From contig JAOUAE010000019.1 of NCBI GenBank assembly GCA_029861085.1, forward strand, positions 1 through 14,888: a DNA stretch of 14,888 bases. Direction: 5' to 3'. This DNA is from Candidatus Nitrosopumilus sp. GTDB taxonomy: Archaea > Thermoproteota > Nitrososphaeria > Nitrososphaerales > Nitrosopumilaceae. A program made the translations under genes and the position numbers. Below are positions 6,597 to 13,329 of this stretch, piece after piece (position 1 is the stretch's first letter; the number at the start of each line of letters is the position of its first letter). The notes under the pieces are model-generated. The model was not told where the DNA came from and ran no database searches. It worked only from the letters and a program-made list of their open reading frames with translations.

Positions 6597-6758
6597 CTAT
6601 AATTCAAATTCTTGACGACATTTCTCGCATTTTGCTCTCTCTTGTCCAGGTGAGCCAAGGAGGAATATTTTTCCAATTGTTTTACAAAGAGGACACATTC
6701 CAGTGGTGGCATTCTTTGGACCAGTACGAATAATTTTTTGGGTTTTTCTTCGTCCCAT
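6597..6758 (-). CDS. 53-aa zinc-ribbon protein, resembles elongation factor Elf1
   Basis: The frame runs from ATG 6758 to TAG 6599-6597. It begins with MGRRKTQKIIR, a basic tail, and then a zinc ribbon with C-P-L-C (C22, C25), 18 residues, and C-E-K-C (C44, C47), ending in QEFEL. Elf1 of eukaryotes starts MGRRK and has a CPxC...CxxC ribbon with a similar spacing and an EEFQ-type end. A crenarchaeal Elf1 orthologue has been described, so an archaeal Elf1 is credible. The likely role is binding RNA polymerase during elongation. It lies 35 bases downstream of the tRNA-Ser gene. Another small ribosomal-type zinc ribbon remains possible. Confidence 0.6.
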   Translation of the reverse strand: MGRRKTQKIIRTGPKNATTGMCPLCKTIGKIFLLGSPGQERAKCEKCRQEFEL

Positions 6759-6793
6759 AACAAAACTTCCAAAATCGGTCTATTAAGTTTTAA

Positions 6794-6880
6794 TGGCGCG
6801 GGGAGAGGGATTCGAACCCACGAGTTCTTGCGAACATGAAATTAGCAATCTCACGCCCTACCAGGCTAGGCGACCCCCGC
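6794..6880 (-). tRNA. tRNA-Ser (anticodon GCU), CCA encoded
   Basis: On the minus strand the acceptor stem GCGGGGG (from 6880) pairs with TCCCCGC, followed by discriminator G (6797) and an encoded CCA (6796-6794). The anticodon stem TGAGA/TTTCA holds the loop TTGCTAA, so the anticodon is GCT, reading AGC and AGU. The long variable arm GTTC-GCAA-GAAC and discriminator G are the identity features of serine tRNA. The D arm GCC...GGC and TTCGAAT T-loop are present. As folded, one T-stem pair is a U-U mismatch. No intron is seen. Confidence 0.95.
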
Positions 6881-6904
6881 ATACGGATGCCTAATAGTCA
6901 TCTG

Positions 6905-6912
6905 TAAATAAA
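6905..6912 (-). promoter_or_regulatory. Candidate TATA box for tRNA-Ser
   Basis: The minus strand reads TTTATTTA about 28 bases before the mature tRNA 5' end at 6880, the position typical for an archaeal tRNA promoter. The downstream zinc-ribbon gene may share this transcript. Confidence 0.45.
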
Positions 6913-7058
6913 TTCATTTGTTGTTAAATGACCATAATCATTCATAATTTCATCAATTTGAAGTCTTTTTTTAACCACAATTTTGAGATCTATCTGTACG
7001 TATATCTTAGAAATAGAAGAAGGTTGAATTAAATATTAAACTACTAAAATTTGCAGTA

Positions 7059-8090
7059 TTGAGTAAAAAAGCTGCAGTGATGAAAGGAGATGGTATCGGA
7101 CCAGAAGTTGTAGACTCAATGCTTAAAGTTCTAAATGAATGTAATATCCAATCAGAGATTATTCTTTGTGAGGCAGGCTCTGAGCAGTGGGAAAAAAATG
7201 GAAGAAAGGACAAATCATACATTCCAGACGATACAATCAAGATTTTAGAAGAATCAGATGCATGTTTTAAGGGTCCAACCACAACCATACCAATTCCAGG
7301 AGCTCCAAGAAGTGTTGCAGTTACATTACGTCAAAAATTTGAATTATATTCCAATATCAGGCCAACTAAAACTTATGACAGATTGACACCAAATAGAAAA
7401 CTTGACTGTGTATGTTTTAGGGAAGCAACTGAAGGGTTGTACACAGGAATTGAAGTAAAAATTACAGATGATGCTGCAATTGCAATTAGAAAAATTACAA
7501 GACAGGGTTGTGACAGATTCTTGAATTCTGCAATGGACTGGGCTAAAAAAAATAATATGAAAAAAATGGTTGCGATTACCAAAAGAAATATTCTAAAACA
7601 GACAGATGGAATTTTTTGGAATTCAGCTCAAAAAGCAGTAGAGGGAACAGATGTGGAACTATCAGAAATTTATATTGATAATATGGCACAACAAATGGTA
7701 GTAGCACCAGAACAGTTCAATGGAGCAGTTCTTGTAAGTACTAATTTGTTTATGGATATTATTTCAGAATTAGCTTCAGGGCTAGTAGGCTCCATTGGAT
7801 TGATCTATTCTGCAAACATGGGAGATAATTTTGCAATGTTTGAGGCAGCACATGGAAGTGCACCACAATTTGCAGGACAAAACAAAGTAAATCCTACCGC
7901 AACTGTACTATCAGGAGCCTGGATGGCACAATATCTAGGTGAAAAAGAAATTGGGGATGCGATTTTTGATGCAACTTATCAGGTAATCAATGAAGGAAAA
8001 ACAGTGACATGGGACATTGGAGGTAATGCATCAACTACACAAATGACTGAAGCAATTATCACATATGCAAAAGATAATCTAAAAAAATAA
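7059..8090 (+). CDS. Isocitrate/isopropylmalate dehydrogenase family, probably isocitrate dehydrogenase
   Basis: The 343-aa enzyme belongs to the decarboxylating beta-hydroxyacid dehydrogenases. It shows GDGIGPE (10-16), substrate-binding Arg91, Arg101 and Arg121, the EGLYTG loop (125-130), Lys175, the metal ligands Asp208 and Asp233, and HGSAP (265-269) with NPTA (278-281). RE-x-TEGLYTG is closer to isocitrate dehydrogenase than to isopropylmalate dehydrogenase, so oxidative decarboxylation of isocitrate to 2-oxoglutarate in the TCA cycle is favoured. The usual third metal ligand Asp is Glu237. The cofactor loop reads HGSAPQFAGQNKVNP, with AGQ-x-KVNP as in NADP enzymes but Gln where NADP-specific enzymes have Lys. 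The start is TTG 7059; a TATA-like AAATATTA lies about 25 bases before it. The stop abuts that of hemK. Confidence 0.87.
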   Translation: MSKKAAVMKGDGIGPEVVDSMLKVLNECNIQSEIILCEAGSEQWEKNGRKDKSYIPDDTIKILEESDACFKGPTTTIPIPGAPRSVAVTLRQKFELYSNIRPTKTYDRLTPNRKLDCVCFREATEGLYTGIEVKITDDAAIAIRKITRQGCDRFLNSAMDWAKKNNMKKMVAITKRNILKQTDGIFWNSAQKAVEGTDVELSEIYIDNMAQQMVVAPEQFNGAVLVSTNLFMDIISELASGLVGSIGLIYSANMGDNFAMFEAAHGSAPQFAGQNKVNPTATVLSGAWMAQYLGEKEIGDAIFDATYQVINEGKTVTWDIGGNASTTQMTEAIITYAKDNLKK

Positions 8091-8633
8091 CTAGTTATTA
8101 GTAGATTCTACAAGAATTAATTCTTCAAAGAAAAGTTTCTTTTTAGCTATTATTCGGGTTTTTAAGCCTAATTTTTGAGCATAATCAATCAATTTTTGAT
8201 AGTTTGACAGAGAGGATGTTACAAAAATAAATTTAGCATTTTTTGCCATATTATCAATTACAGAATCAAATATTTTTTTAGGAATTTCAAACCCTTCAGC
8301 ACCACCATCAGTGGCAACATCTAAAATTCCATCAGTTGCAAGATAAGGTAAATTGCACACTATAAAATCAAATTTTATTTTTAACGCATCTGAACCGTTA
8401 CAACAAACGAGATTGTTTGTTTTGTAAGTTTGATGTTTTAAGACCTCACAATTAATATCAGTTCCAACTACAAACAAAAAATTCTCTGAAAGTAATTTTG
8501 TCAAATATCCTGAACCACTTCCAACATCTAAAGCAAAATTTCCTTTTTCATTTTTAATATTATCGACCATGAAAAAAGTATCCTCAGAAGGAGTATACTC
8601 ATCATTTTTCAAGTATTTGCTTTGCAAGGGCAA
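8091..8633 (-). CDS. HemK/Mtq2-like N5-glutamine methyltransferase
   Basis: The 180-aa product is a compact class I methyltransferase of the HemK2/Mtq2 type. YTPSEDTFFMVD (13-24) is the N-terminal signature of this archaeal and eukaryotic group, DVGSGSG (36-42) is the SAM site, and NLPYLA (94-99) corresponds to the NPPY motif binding the target glutamine, with Pro2 replaced by Leu. DGGAEGFE (109-116) is also typical. It probably methylates the GGQ glutamine of release factor aRF1. The start is ambiguous: TTG 8633, 8627 or 8612 all lie upstream of the signature. The 8633 start overlaps the end of ksgA by 32 bases. It is the last gene of the L21e operon. Confidence 0.83.
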   Translation of the reverse strand: MPLQSKYLKNDEYTPSEDTFFMVDNIKNEKGNFALDVGSGSGYLTKLLSENFLFVVGTDINCEVLKHQTYKTNNLVCCNGSDALKIKFDFIVCNLPYLATDGILDVATDGGAEGFEIPKKIFDSVIDNMAKNAKFIFVTSSLSNYQKLIDYAQKLGLKTRIIAKKKLFFEELILVESTNN

Positions 8634-9309
8634 TTATTTCATCTCCTGAAAGATCATCTACTCGTTTATCCATTACAGTTTCTTTATTAAATTGCTTTAG
8701 AATGTTTTTAACAGTTTTTCGCCTATATGAAAAAATTTTATTAATTGTTTGAATTAGTTCTTTTGCTACATTATTTCTTTTAACTATTTTTAATATTACA
8801 GAATCAACTTTGGGGGGAGGAGAAAAATTATTTTTCCCAACTTTAGATATAGGTGTAATTTCAAATGCATGAGTTGCAATAATACTAATTGCTTTTCTTT
8901 TCTTTGATGATTTTGCAAGTAATTTATCAGCAAATTCTTTTTGAACCATAATCACACCATGAGAAAAAGAAGTTTGTGCAAGCCACTCAATTGCATCCTT
9001 ACTCTTAGAATAGGGGAGATTAGATACAAAAATAGAAAAAAGGTCTTTTTTCTTAAAACCATCACCTGACTTTAAGACCAAATTGTCTAAATTAGAAAAT
9101 TCAGATTTTGCTTTATTGACAAGTTTTTCATCAACATCTACTGAGATTACTTTATTGGCATTCTGACATAGTAAAGGAGTTAAAATTCCCAATCCAGTTC
9201 CAATCTCAAATACGGTGTCTTTTTTTGTGATTTTAGCCTCAGAAACAATGAATTGAGCTATTGAATTTGAATTAAGAAAGTGTTGTCCAAGTTGTTTTCG
9301 CTTTATCAT
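8602..9309 (-). CDS. ksgA: KsgA/Dim1 16S rRNA dimethyladenosine transferase
   Basis: The 235-aa enzyme dimethylates two adjacent adenosines in helix 45 of 16S rRNA during late small-subunit assembly. Visible motifs are GQHFL (8-12), FEIGTGLG (34-41, SAM binding), VSVDVDEKL-type motif II, NLPYSKS (97-103, where NLPYNIS is usual), and FSPPPKVDS (162-170). The C-terminal YRRKTVKNIL is the usual RNA-binding part. It is shorter than bacterial KsgA (about 270 aa), consistent with archaeal versions. The ATG at 9309 overlaps the TGA of the DUF655 gene in ATGA, indicating translational coupling. Confidence 0.92.
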   Translation of the reverse strand: MIKRKQLGQHFLNSNSIAQFIVSEAKITKKDTVFEIGTGLGILTPLLCQNANKVISVDVDEKLVNKAKSEFSNLDNLVLKSGDGFKKKDLFSIFVSNLPYSKSKDAIEWLAQTSFSHGVIMVQKEFADKLLAKSSKKRKAISIIATHAFEITPISKVGKNNFSPPPKVDSVILKIVKRNNVAKELIQTINKIFSYRRKTVKNILKQFNKETVMDKRVDDLSGDEIIALAKQILEK

Positions 9310-9872
9310 CTTTTAACAAAGAGATTCATCCTACTTTCTCCAGTAATTTCATCCATGATTCTTTCTGAAATGTGTTTGATTGGTTCCTTGAGTCCAACCC
9401 GTTCTTGTAAATCCTGATAGCTTTCAAATTTTTTCTTTTCCCTTTCCTCAAGCATGTTTTTCATGTAGATCTTTCCAATTCCTGGAATTAATTCAAGTGC
9501 ATGAATTCTTGGAGTCAAGGGTTGTGCATTATTAAGATATTCTACAAATTTTGATTCATTTTCAGTTACAATATTTTCCACTACTGTTTCTAATTCACTT
9601 TGGGCAGATGATGAAATTTTATCATATTCCATCTTTCCTAAAACGGATAAAACTTTAGTTCTTCCTTCTTTTCCAATATAGATTTTCTCACCAATCTCAA
9701 ATGTAGAATTTGGAATTCCAAGAATTTCTAAAATGGTCAACCTATTTTCGCCAATGGCTGTAACAATAATTCCATCTCTACCTCGTACAGTTTGTGACTT
9801 ACCTCTTGAATTAAAATCCAAAACGTATGCATATTCATCATACTTCCTAGGTGGTGATTGTGCCCGGTGCAA
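9306..9872 (-). CDS. DUF655 family protein with helix-hairpin-helix
   Basis: The 188-aa product matches the archaeal DUF655 family by its YDEYAYVLD opening (11-19), the RGRDG...AIGE beta segment, and a C-terminal helix-hairpin-helix, LIPGIGK (128-134). The last segment, ERMD-type helix and GESRMNLFVKR, is typical of the family. It probably binds RNA or DNA, and its fixed place between rpo4 and ksgA suggests a role in rRNA or ribosome biogenesis; that is inference. TTG 9872 is the only NTG start after the in-frame TAG upstream. There is a 20-base gap from rpo4 and a 4-base overlap with ksgA. Confidence 0.85.
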   Translation of the reverse strand: MHRAQSPPRKYDEYAYVLDFNSRGKSQTVRGRDGIIVTAIGENRLTILEILGIPNSTFEIGEKIYIGKEGRTKVLSVLGKMEYDKISSSAQSELETVVENIVTENESKFVEYLNNAQPLTPRIHALELIPGIGKIYMKNMLEEREKKKFESYQDLQERVGLKEPIKHISERIMDEITGESRMNLFVKR

Positions 9873-9892
9873 AATAAAATACCACTAAAAAC

Positions 9893-10219
9893 CTATGAAT
9901 GGTCCTTAATTATTTTGAGCATTTTTTCCAAAGTTTCAGCAAGAATTAATTTTTTCCAACCAAATGTGAAGGAACGTAATTCAGCTAAACTTGTGGGTCT
10001 AATGTTAACTATTTCAACAGATTCATCTTCGGTTAAATCACATTCTTTAATCAGTTGTTTTTTCATTTCTTTTGCTTCTTTAGCATCAATTGATATGAAT
10101 TTTGAAACGTAATCGTATGTCCAACGTTGAATTTGATCCATTTCTTCAACATCAACTTTACCTAAAATTTCTTTTACTTCTGAAAGAGAAATTGCTTGTT
10201 TCTTTTTTACTTCTTCCAT
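9893..10219 (-). CDS. rpo4: DNA-directed RNA polymerase subunit Rpo4 (RpoF)
   Basis: The 108-aa product is the archaeal counterpart of Rpb4. It pairs with Rpo7 in the polymerase stalk, which helps promoter melting, elongation and termination. The HRDC-like helical domain shows ...QRWTYDYVSKF (central) and NIRPTSLAELRS, the best conserved part, followed by a helix ending ILAETLEKMLKII. The start was set to ATG 10219, 1 base after the L21e stop (TAATATG); an in-frame GTG at 10228 would add three residues and overlap the L21e stop. It is translationally linked with L21e. Confidence 0.9.
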   Translation of the reverse strand: MEEVKKKQAISLSEVKEILGKVDVEEMDQIQRWTYDYVSKFISIDAKEAKEMKKQLIKECDLTEDESVEIVNIRPTSLAELRSFTFGWKKLILAETLEKMLKIIKDHS

Positions 10220-10220
10220 A

Positions 10221-10520
10221 TTATACACCGAATGGTTTTACGTGATCTAATCTAGTGATTAAAGTTTTTGATTTATTACCTAATTTCACATCAAGGATAA
10301 CTGTACGTCGGCCAACTGTTGTAACAACACCAACTTTACCGTGATATCGTCTGTGTGGCAATCCTTTGTGCTGTCTAGGATCAATAATGATGAGGGCTTG
10401 TTGACCTTCTTGATATTCACGTAGCAAAAATGAGACTCCTCTAGGGGCCTTTTTTGTCATCACAGATCTAGATTTGTGCTTAAATCCATGTGAACGGCCA
10501 TGAGACTTCTTAGTTGCCAT
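10221..10520 (-). CDS. rpl21e: Ribosomal protein L21e
   Basis: The 99-aa protein is the large-subunit protein eL21, shared by archaea and eukaryotes. The basic N-terminus (ATKKSHGRSHGFKHKSR) binds rRNA, and the SH3-like core shows IDPRQHKGLPHRRYHGKVG and VGRRTVILDV. Length and sequence are standard. It is the first gene of a five-gene unit (L21e-rpo4-DUF655-ksgA-hemK) and has a good TATA-like box upstream, so it probably sets expression for the unit. The start is ATG 10520. Confidence 0.95.
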   Translation of the reverse strand: MATKKSHGRSHGFKHKSRSVMTKKAPRGVSFLLREYQEGQQALIIIDPRQHKGLPHRRYHGKVGVVTTVGRRTVILDVKLGNKSKTLITRLDHVKPFGV

Positions 10521-10542
10521 GTGTGTAAAATCTTCGAAAGCC

Positions 10543-10552
10543 CTATTTTAAG
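10543..10552 (-). promoter_or_regulatory. Candidate promoter (TATA box) of the L21e operon
   Basis: The minus strand reads CTTAAAATAG about 27 bases before the L21e ATG at 10520. It falls in the 56-base gap after rlmN, so the operon probably has its own start rather than depending on rlmN transcription. Confidence 0.5.
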
Positions 10553-10576
10553 ACTTAGAACAAGATATAGGGAAAT

Positions 10577-11632
10577 TTAGCTGATAAGATCAGTTCTAAG
10601 TTGACCGCATGCAGCTGAAATTTCAGTGCCTTTTTCGACGCGAACTGTGCAGTTTATGCCAGCTTTAGATAAGATTTGTTCAAACGCAAGAACATTATTT
10701 TCTGATGGACGCTTAAAGTCACCAGCAGTTGGATTGATAGGAATTAGATTTACGTGAGAACCATTACCCTTCAAAAGCCTAGCCAGTTCTGATGCGATTT
10801 CGGGCGAATCATTAATTCCTTCCATCAAGGCATATTCAAATGTCACACGACGTCCAGTTTTCTTGAAATAATTTCTTCCAGATTCAATAATTTCTTCAAC
10901 AGAATTTGGACTTGCAGTAGGAACTAGTTTTTTACGTAATTCATTATTGGGTGCATGAAGAGATATTGCAAGGCCAATCTGTAGATTTTCTTCCGCTAAT
11001 CTTTCTATTCCAGATCTAATTCCAATAGTAGAGATTGTAATATGTCGTTGTCCCAGTCCAAATCCTCTATCATGTGTTAAAATTTTTACAGCTCTAATCA
11101 TCTCATCATAGTTTGTCATTGGCTCACCCATTCCCATAAAAACTAAATTTGTCACATGCTCTCCTCGTTGCTGTAAAATTTCTGCAAAATGAATTACTTG
11201 AGATACAATATGTTCAGCCTTTAGATTTGTTTCAAATCCCATTTGACCAGTTGCACAAAATACACATCCCATTGCACAACCAATCTGAGTAGATACACAA
11301 ATTGTTGATCTTGGATGACCACCAATTTTTAAAGGATCATATTGCATTAATACAGTTTCTACAGAAGTATCATTAGTGAGATTAAGCAATAGTTTTGTTG
11401 TATCTTTATCATCACTTACAACTCGATGAATTTCTTTTGCTGAACCTATAGTATAACCAGCATCAATTAATTCTTCAATCATTTTTTTTGGAAGTTGTTT
11501 AATTTCTGAAATATTTTTAGGGAATTTATAATATAATGGTAATAAAATTTGATCAGCTCGATATCTAGGATAGCCCATATCAATCACCAGTTGTTCCATC
11601 TCTTCTGGAAGTAAACGATATAGATCTGTCAT
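10577..11632 (-). CDS. rlmN: RlmN-type radical-SAM adenine C2-methyltransferase
   Basis: The 351-aa product is a complete RlmN/Cfr-family enzyme. In bacteria RlmN methylates C2 of A2503 in 23S rRNA and A37 in some tRNAs. Visible features are the iron-sulfur cluster motif C119-x3-C123-x2-C126, the upstream Cys112, the SAM-binding MGMGEP (166-171), IGLAISLHAPN (219-229), and the C-terminal acceptor Cys342 in SAACGQL. All catalytic cysteines are therefore present. The N-terminal domain (about 1-95) is the RlmN RNA-binding region. It starts at ATG 11632, with a TATA box about 30 bases upstream. RlmN is chiefly bacterial, so transfer into this lineage is likely. RlmN is favoured over Cfr by the overall sequence. 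Confidence 0.9.
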   Translation of the reverse strand: MTDLYRLLPEEMEQLVIDMGYPRYRADQILLPLYYKFPKNISEIKQLPKKMIEELIDAGYTIGSAKEIHRVVSDDKDTTKLLLNLTNDTSVETVLMQYDPLKIGGHPRSTICVSTQIGCAMGCVFCATGQMGFETNLKAEHIVSQVIHFAEILQQRGEHVTNLVFMGMGEPMTNYDEMIRAVKILTHDRGFGLGQRHITISTIGIRSGIERLAEENLQIGLAISLHAPNNELRKKLVPTASPNSVEEIIESGRNYFKKTGRRVTFEYALMEGINDSPEIASELARLLKGNGSHVNLIPINPTAGDFKRPSENNVLAFEQILSKAGINCTVRVEKGTEISAACGQLRTDLIS

Positions 11633-11658
11633 GATGTATTAATAAATTCTCAAATGAT

Positions 11659-11667
11659 ATTATAATT
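11659..11667 (-). promoter_or_regulatory. Candidate TATA box for rlmN
   Basis: The minus strand reads AATTATAAT about 30 bases before ATG 11632. The spacing fits an archaeal promoter with a short leader. It lies in the 92-base gap after radA. Confidence 0.4.
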
Positions 11668-11724
11668 TAATCAATAGTATAGAAAATAAAAAAATGTAAA
11701 AAGAGATTAAAAGATGAGAGAAGG

Positions 11725-12948
11725 TTATTCTTCAATCGGTTCTGAATCTAATTCAGGATCCATCATAGGTTCTACTGCAGCCTCAACCTCAGGTGTTTCT
11801 ACTGCAGCCTCAACCTCAGGTGTTTCTACTGCAGCCTCAACCTCAGATGTTTCTACTGCAGCCTCAACCTCAGGTGTTTCTACTGCAGCCTCAACCTCAG
11901 GTGTTTCTACTGCAGCCTCAACCTTAGATTCTTTTGCTTTTTTCGTAGTTGCTTTTTTGGCAGTCTTTTTTGTCTTTTTCTCTGTTTCTTCAGGATCTAT
12001 GACGCCTGCTTCACCAAGAGCAAAGATCACTTCCTCTTCAGGATGATGAGGACTATCAACCATTCTGGCAATTCGTTTCTTGCCTGATTTTTTAAAGTAT
12101 ATTCTATAGGTACTTGTATGTGCAACTACATTTCCACCAATTGGGCGAGTTGGATCTCCAAAGAAAACATCAGGGGATGCCATAACTTGATTTGTTGCAA
12201 CTGCGGCACAGTTGTATGTTTCTGCAATTCTGGATAGCAAATGAACGAAATGATTTAGTTTTTGTTGTCTAACAGATAATGTTCCACGTCCAAGATATTC
12301 AGCACGGAATAATCCAACTGCAGAATCTGCAACAATTAATTTAATATTGTTTTCCTCAATTATCGAACCAGCTTCTTCAAGAATTAATGTTTGATGTGCA
12401 CTGTTATATGCACGAGCAACAATAATACGATCTAGAACTTTTTCTGGATCCATTTCATGGGCTTGGGCAATAGATACAATTCTTTCAGGTCTGAAAGTAT
12501 TTTCGGTATCAATATACAAAACACCACCATCAAGACCACCTTCTGCTTTAGGTTTTTGAACCATTACAGATAGTGTATGGGCAAATTGAGTTTTGCCACA
12601 ACCAAATTCACCATAGACTTCAGTTAAGGCTTGAGTTTCTATGCCACCATCAAACAGCGTATCAAGACAATTTGTACCAGTTGTAATTTTACCAATACTT
12701 TGTCGATGTTTGTAAATTTCACTTGCACTAACAAAATCTTTAGCAATTAATCCCCCTTCAACTAAATGTTGTCTGGCTTTATTGACAATCTTTTCAGCGG
12801 TATCCTTTTCCATTCCAGTTATTTCTGAAATTTCAACCGGGCCTCTAACGATGAGGTCCATGACGTTATGTACACCTGCATCAGATAATTTTCTTGTAGT
12901 TACAGGACCTACGCCCTCTAAGCTGTCTAATCTTAAATCTTCTACCAT
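11725..12948 (-). CDS. radA: DNA repair and recombination protein RadA with unusual repeat tail
   Basis: The 407-aa archaeal RecA/Rad51 homologue forms filaments on single-stranded DNA and carries out strand exchange. Residues 1-65 form the helix-hairpin-helix domain (LEGVGPVTTRKL). F72-V-S-A75 is the FxxA polymerisation motif. The ATPase core has Walker A GEFGCGKT (113-120), Walker B LIVAD (204-208), the ATNQV motif (251-255) and the ATP cap region DSPHHPEEE (298-306). Canonical RadA ends near residue 320. Here a further 87 residues follow: a Lys-rich linker (324-342) and six copies of VEAAVE at 9-residue spacing (343-393), then an acidic end. The start ATG 12948 is preceded by a palindrome and a TATA box, without a Shine-Dalgarno motif. 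Confidence 0.96.
   Translation of the reverse strand: MVEDLRLDSLEGVGPVTTRKLSDAGVHNVMDLIVRGPVEISEITGMEKDTAEKIVNKARQHLVEGGLIAKDFVSASEIYKHRQSIGKITTGTNCLDTLFDGGIETQALTEVYGEFGCGKTQFAHTLSVMVQKPKAEGGLDGGVLYIDTENTFRPERIVSIAQAHEMDPEKVLDRIIVARAYNSAHQTLILEEAGSIIEENNIKLIVADSAVGLFRAEYLGRGTLSVRQQKLNHFVHLLSRIAETYNCAAVATNQVMASPDVFFGDPTRPIGGNVVAHTSTYRIYFKKSGKKRIARMVDSPHHPEEEVIFALGEAGVIDPEETEKKTKKTAKKATTKKAKESKVEAAVETPEVEAAVETPEVEAAVETSEVEAAVETPEVEAAVETPEVEAAVEPMMDPELDSEPIEE
11771..11926. repeat. 27-bp tandem repeat within radA, five full units and a partial sixth
   Basis: The plus-strand unit TCTACTGCAGCCTCAACC-TCAGGTGTT begins at 11771, 11798, 11825, 11852 and 11879, with a shortened copy at 11906-11926. 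The only difference among the full units is one base in the third (G to A, making Ser for Pro). The unit length is a multiple of three, so it adds nine residues (VEAAVETPE) per copy without breaking the frame. Near identity at the DNA level suggests recent expansion or ongoing homogenisation, and copy number may vary between strains. Confidence 0.95.
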
Positions 12949-12964
12949 ACCGTATAGTACGGTA
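12948..12964. promoter_or_regulatory. Palindrome at the radA start, possible operator
   Basis: TACCGTA (12948-12954) and TACGGTA (12958-12964) form a perfect 7-bp inverted repeat with a TAG spacer. It lies between the TATA box and the start codon, with its edge touching the A of the ATG. A protein bound there would cover the transcription start. It could equally form a small hairpin in a short leader. Confidence 0.4.
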
Positions 12965-12971
12965 CCAGTAC

Positions 12972-12979
12972 ATTATAAG
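12972..12979 (-). promoter_or_regulatory. Candidate TATA box for radA
   Basis: The minus strand reads CTTATAAT, centred about 27 bases before ATG 12948. This is a good archaeal match and predicts a leaderless or nearly leaderless radA mRNA. Confidence 0.55.
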
Positions 12980-13106
12980 CTTTATGTTTTTAGAATTCTG
13001 TTAAGATTACAATGTCATTGAAAAATTATAGAAAATCCACAAATCATAACGAAATATGAAAACCAAGTAAACTAAAATACAATTATAGAATTTTAGTAAA
13101 AATTAA

Positions 13107-13289
13107 CTATCGTCTCTTTCTTCTTTGTCCAGGTTTATTTTGACCAGGATATCGACCCAAAGCAAATCGTTTTTTGAAGTTACTTTTGTTTGCAACACTA
13201 GAACTATCGCCTACGATTTTTCTTCCTTCTACTTTAGGAGTTTGCCCTCGTACTTTACCTGCTTTAGTAAGTGAACCGTGTGTTGCCAT
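13107..13289 (-). CDS. rps30e: Ribosomal protein S30e
   Basis: The 60-aa small-subunit protein eS30 begins with ATHGSLTKAGKVRGQTPKV, the diagnostic segment of the family, and ends in a strongly basic tail (GQRRKRR). It binds rRNA near the decoding region. The length is typical of free archaeal S30e. It starts at ATG 13289, 40 bases after the stop of the radical-SAM gene, and is followed by 158 bases of AT-rich sequence before radA in which I see no other gene. It may be transcribed with the gene upstream. Confidence 0.93.
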   Translation of the reverse strand: MATHGSLTKAGKVRGQTPKVEGRKIVGDSSSVANKSNFKKRFALGRYPGQNKPGQRRKRR

Positions 13290-13329
13290 GTTTTTGAATG
13301 AGAATTAGTGAATTTATGTATTTGTATGA

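Noticed and set aside
6584..6772. 62-aa minus-strand frame over the zinc-ribbon gene
   Set aside because: It is in another frame. The frame at 6597-6758 has a clear zinc ribbon and an MGRRK start.
9858..10112. 84-aa plus-strand frame over rpo4
   Set aside because: It is antisense to the conserved Rpo4 coding sequence and shows no recognisable domain.
11771..11926. Regular repeats that might suggest a CRISPR array
   Set aside because: The units are directly adjacent with no spacers, have the length of nine codons and lie inside radA.
11714..12046. Ser/Thr-rich plus-strand open frame over the repeat
   Set aside because: It is the antisense of the radA tail. The repeat unit is a multiple of three, so an open frame arises on the other strand as well. 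RadA continues unbroken through the region on the minus strand.
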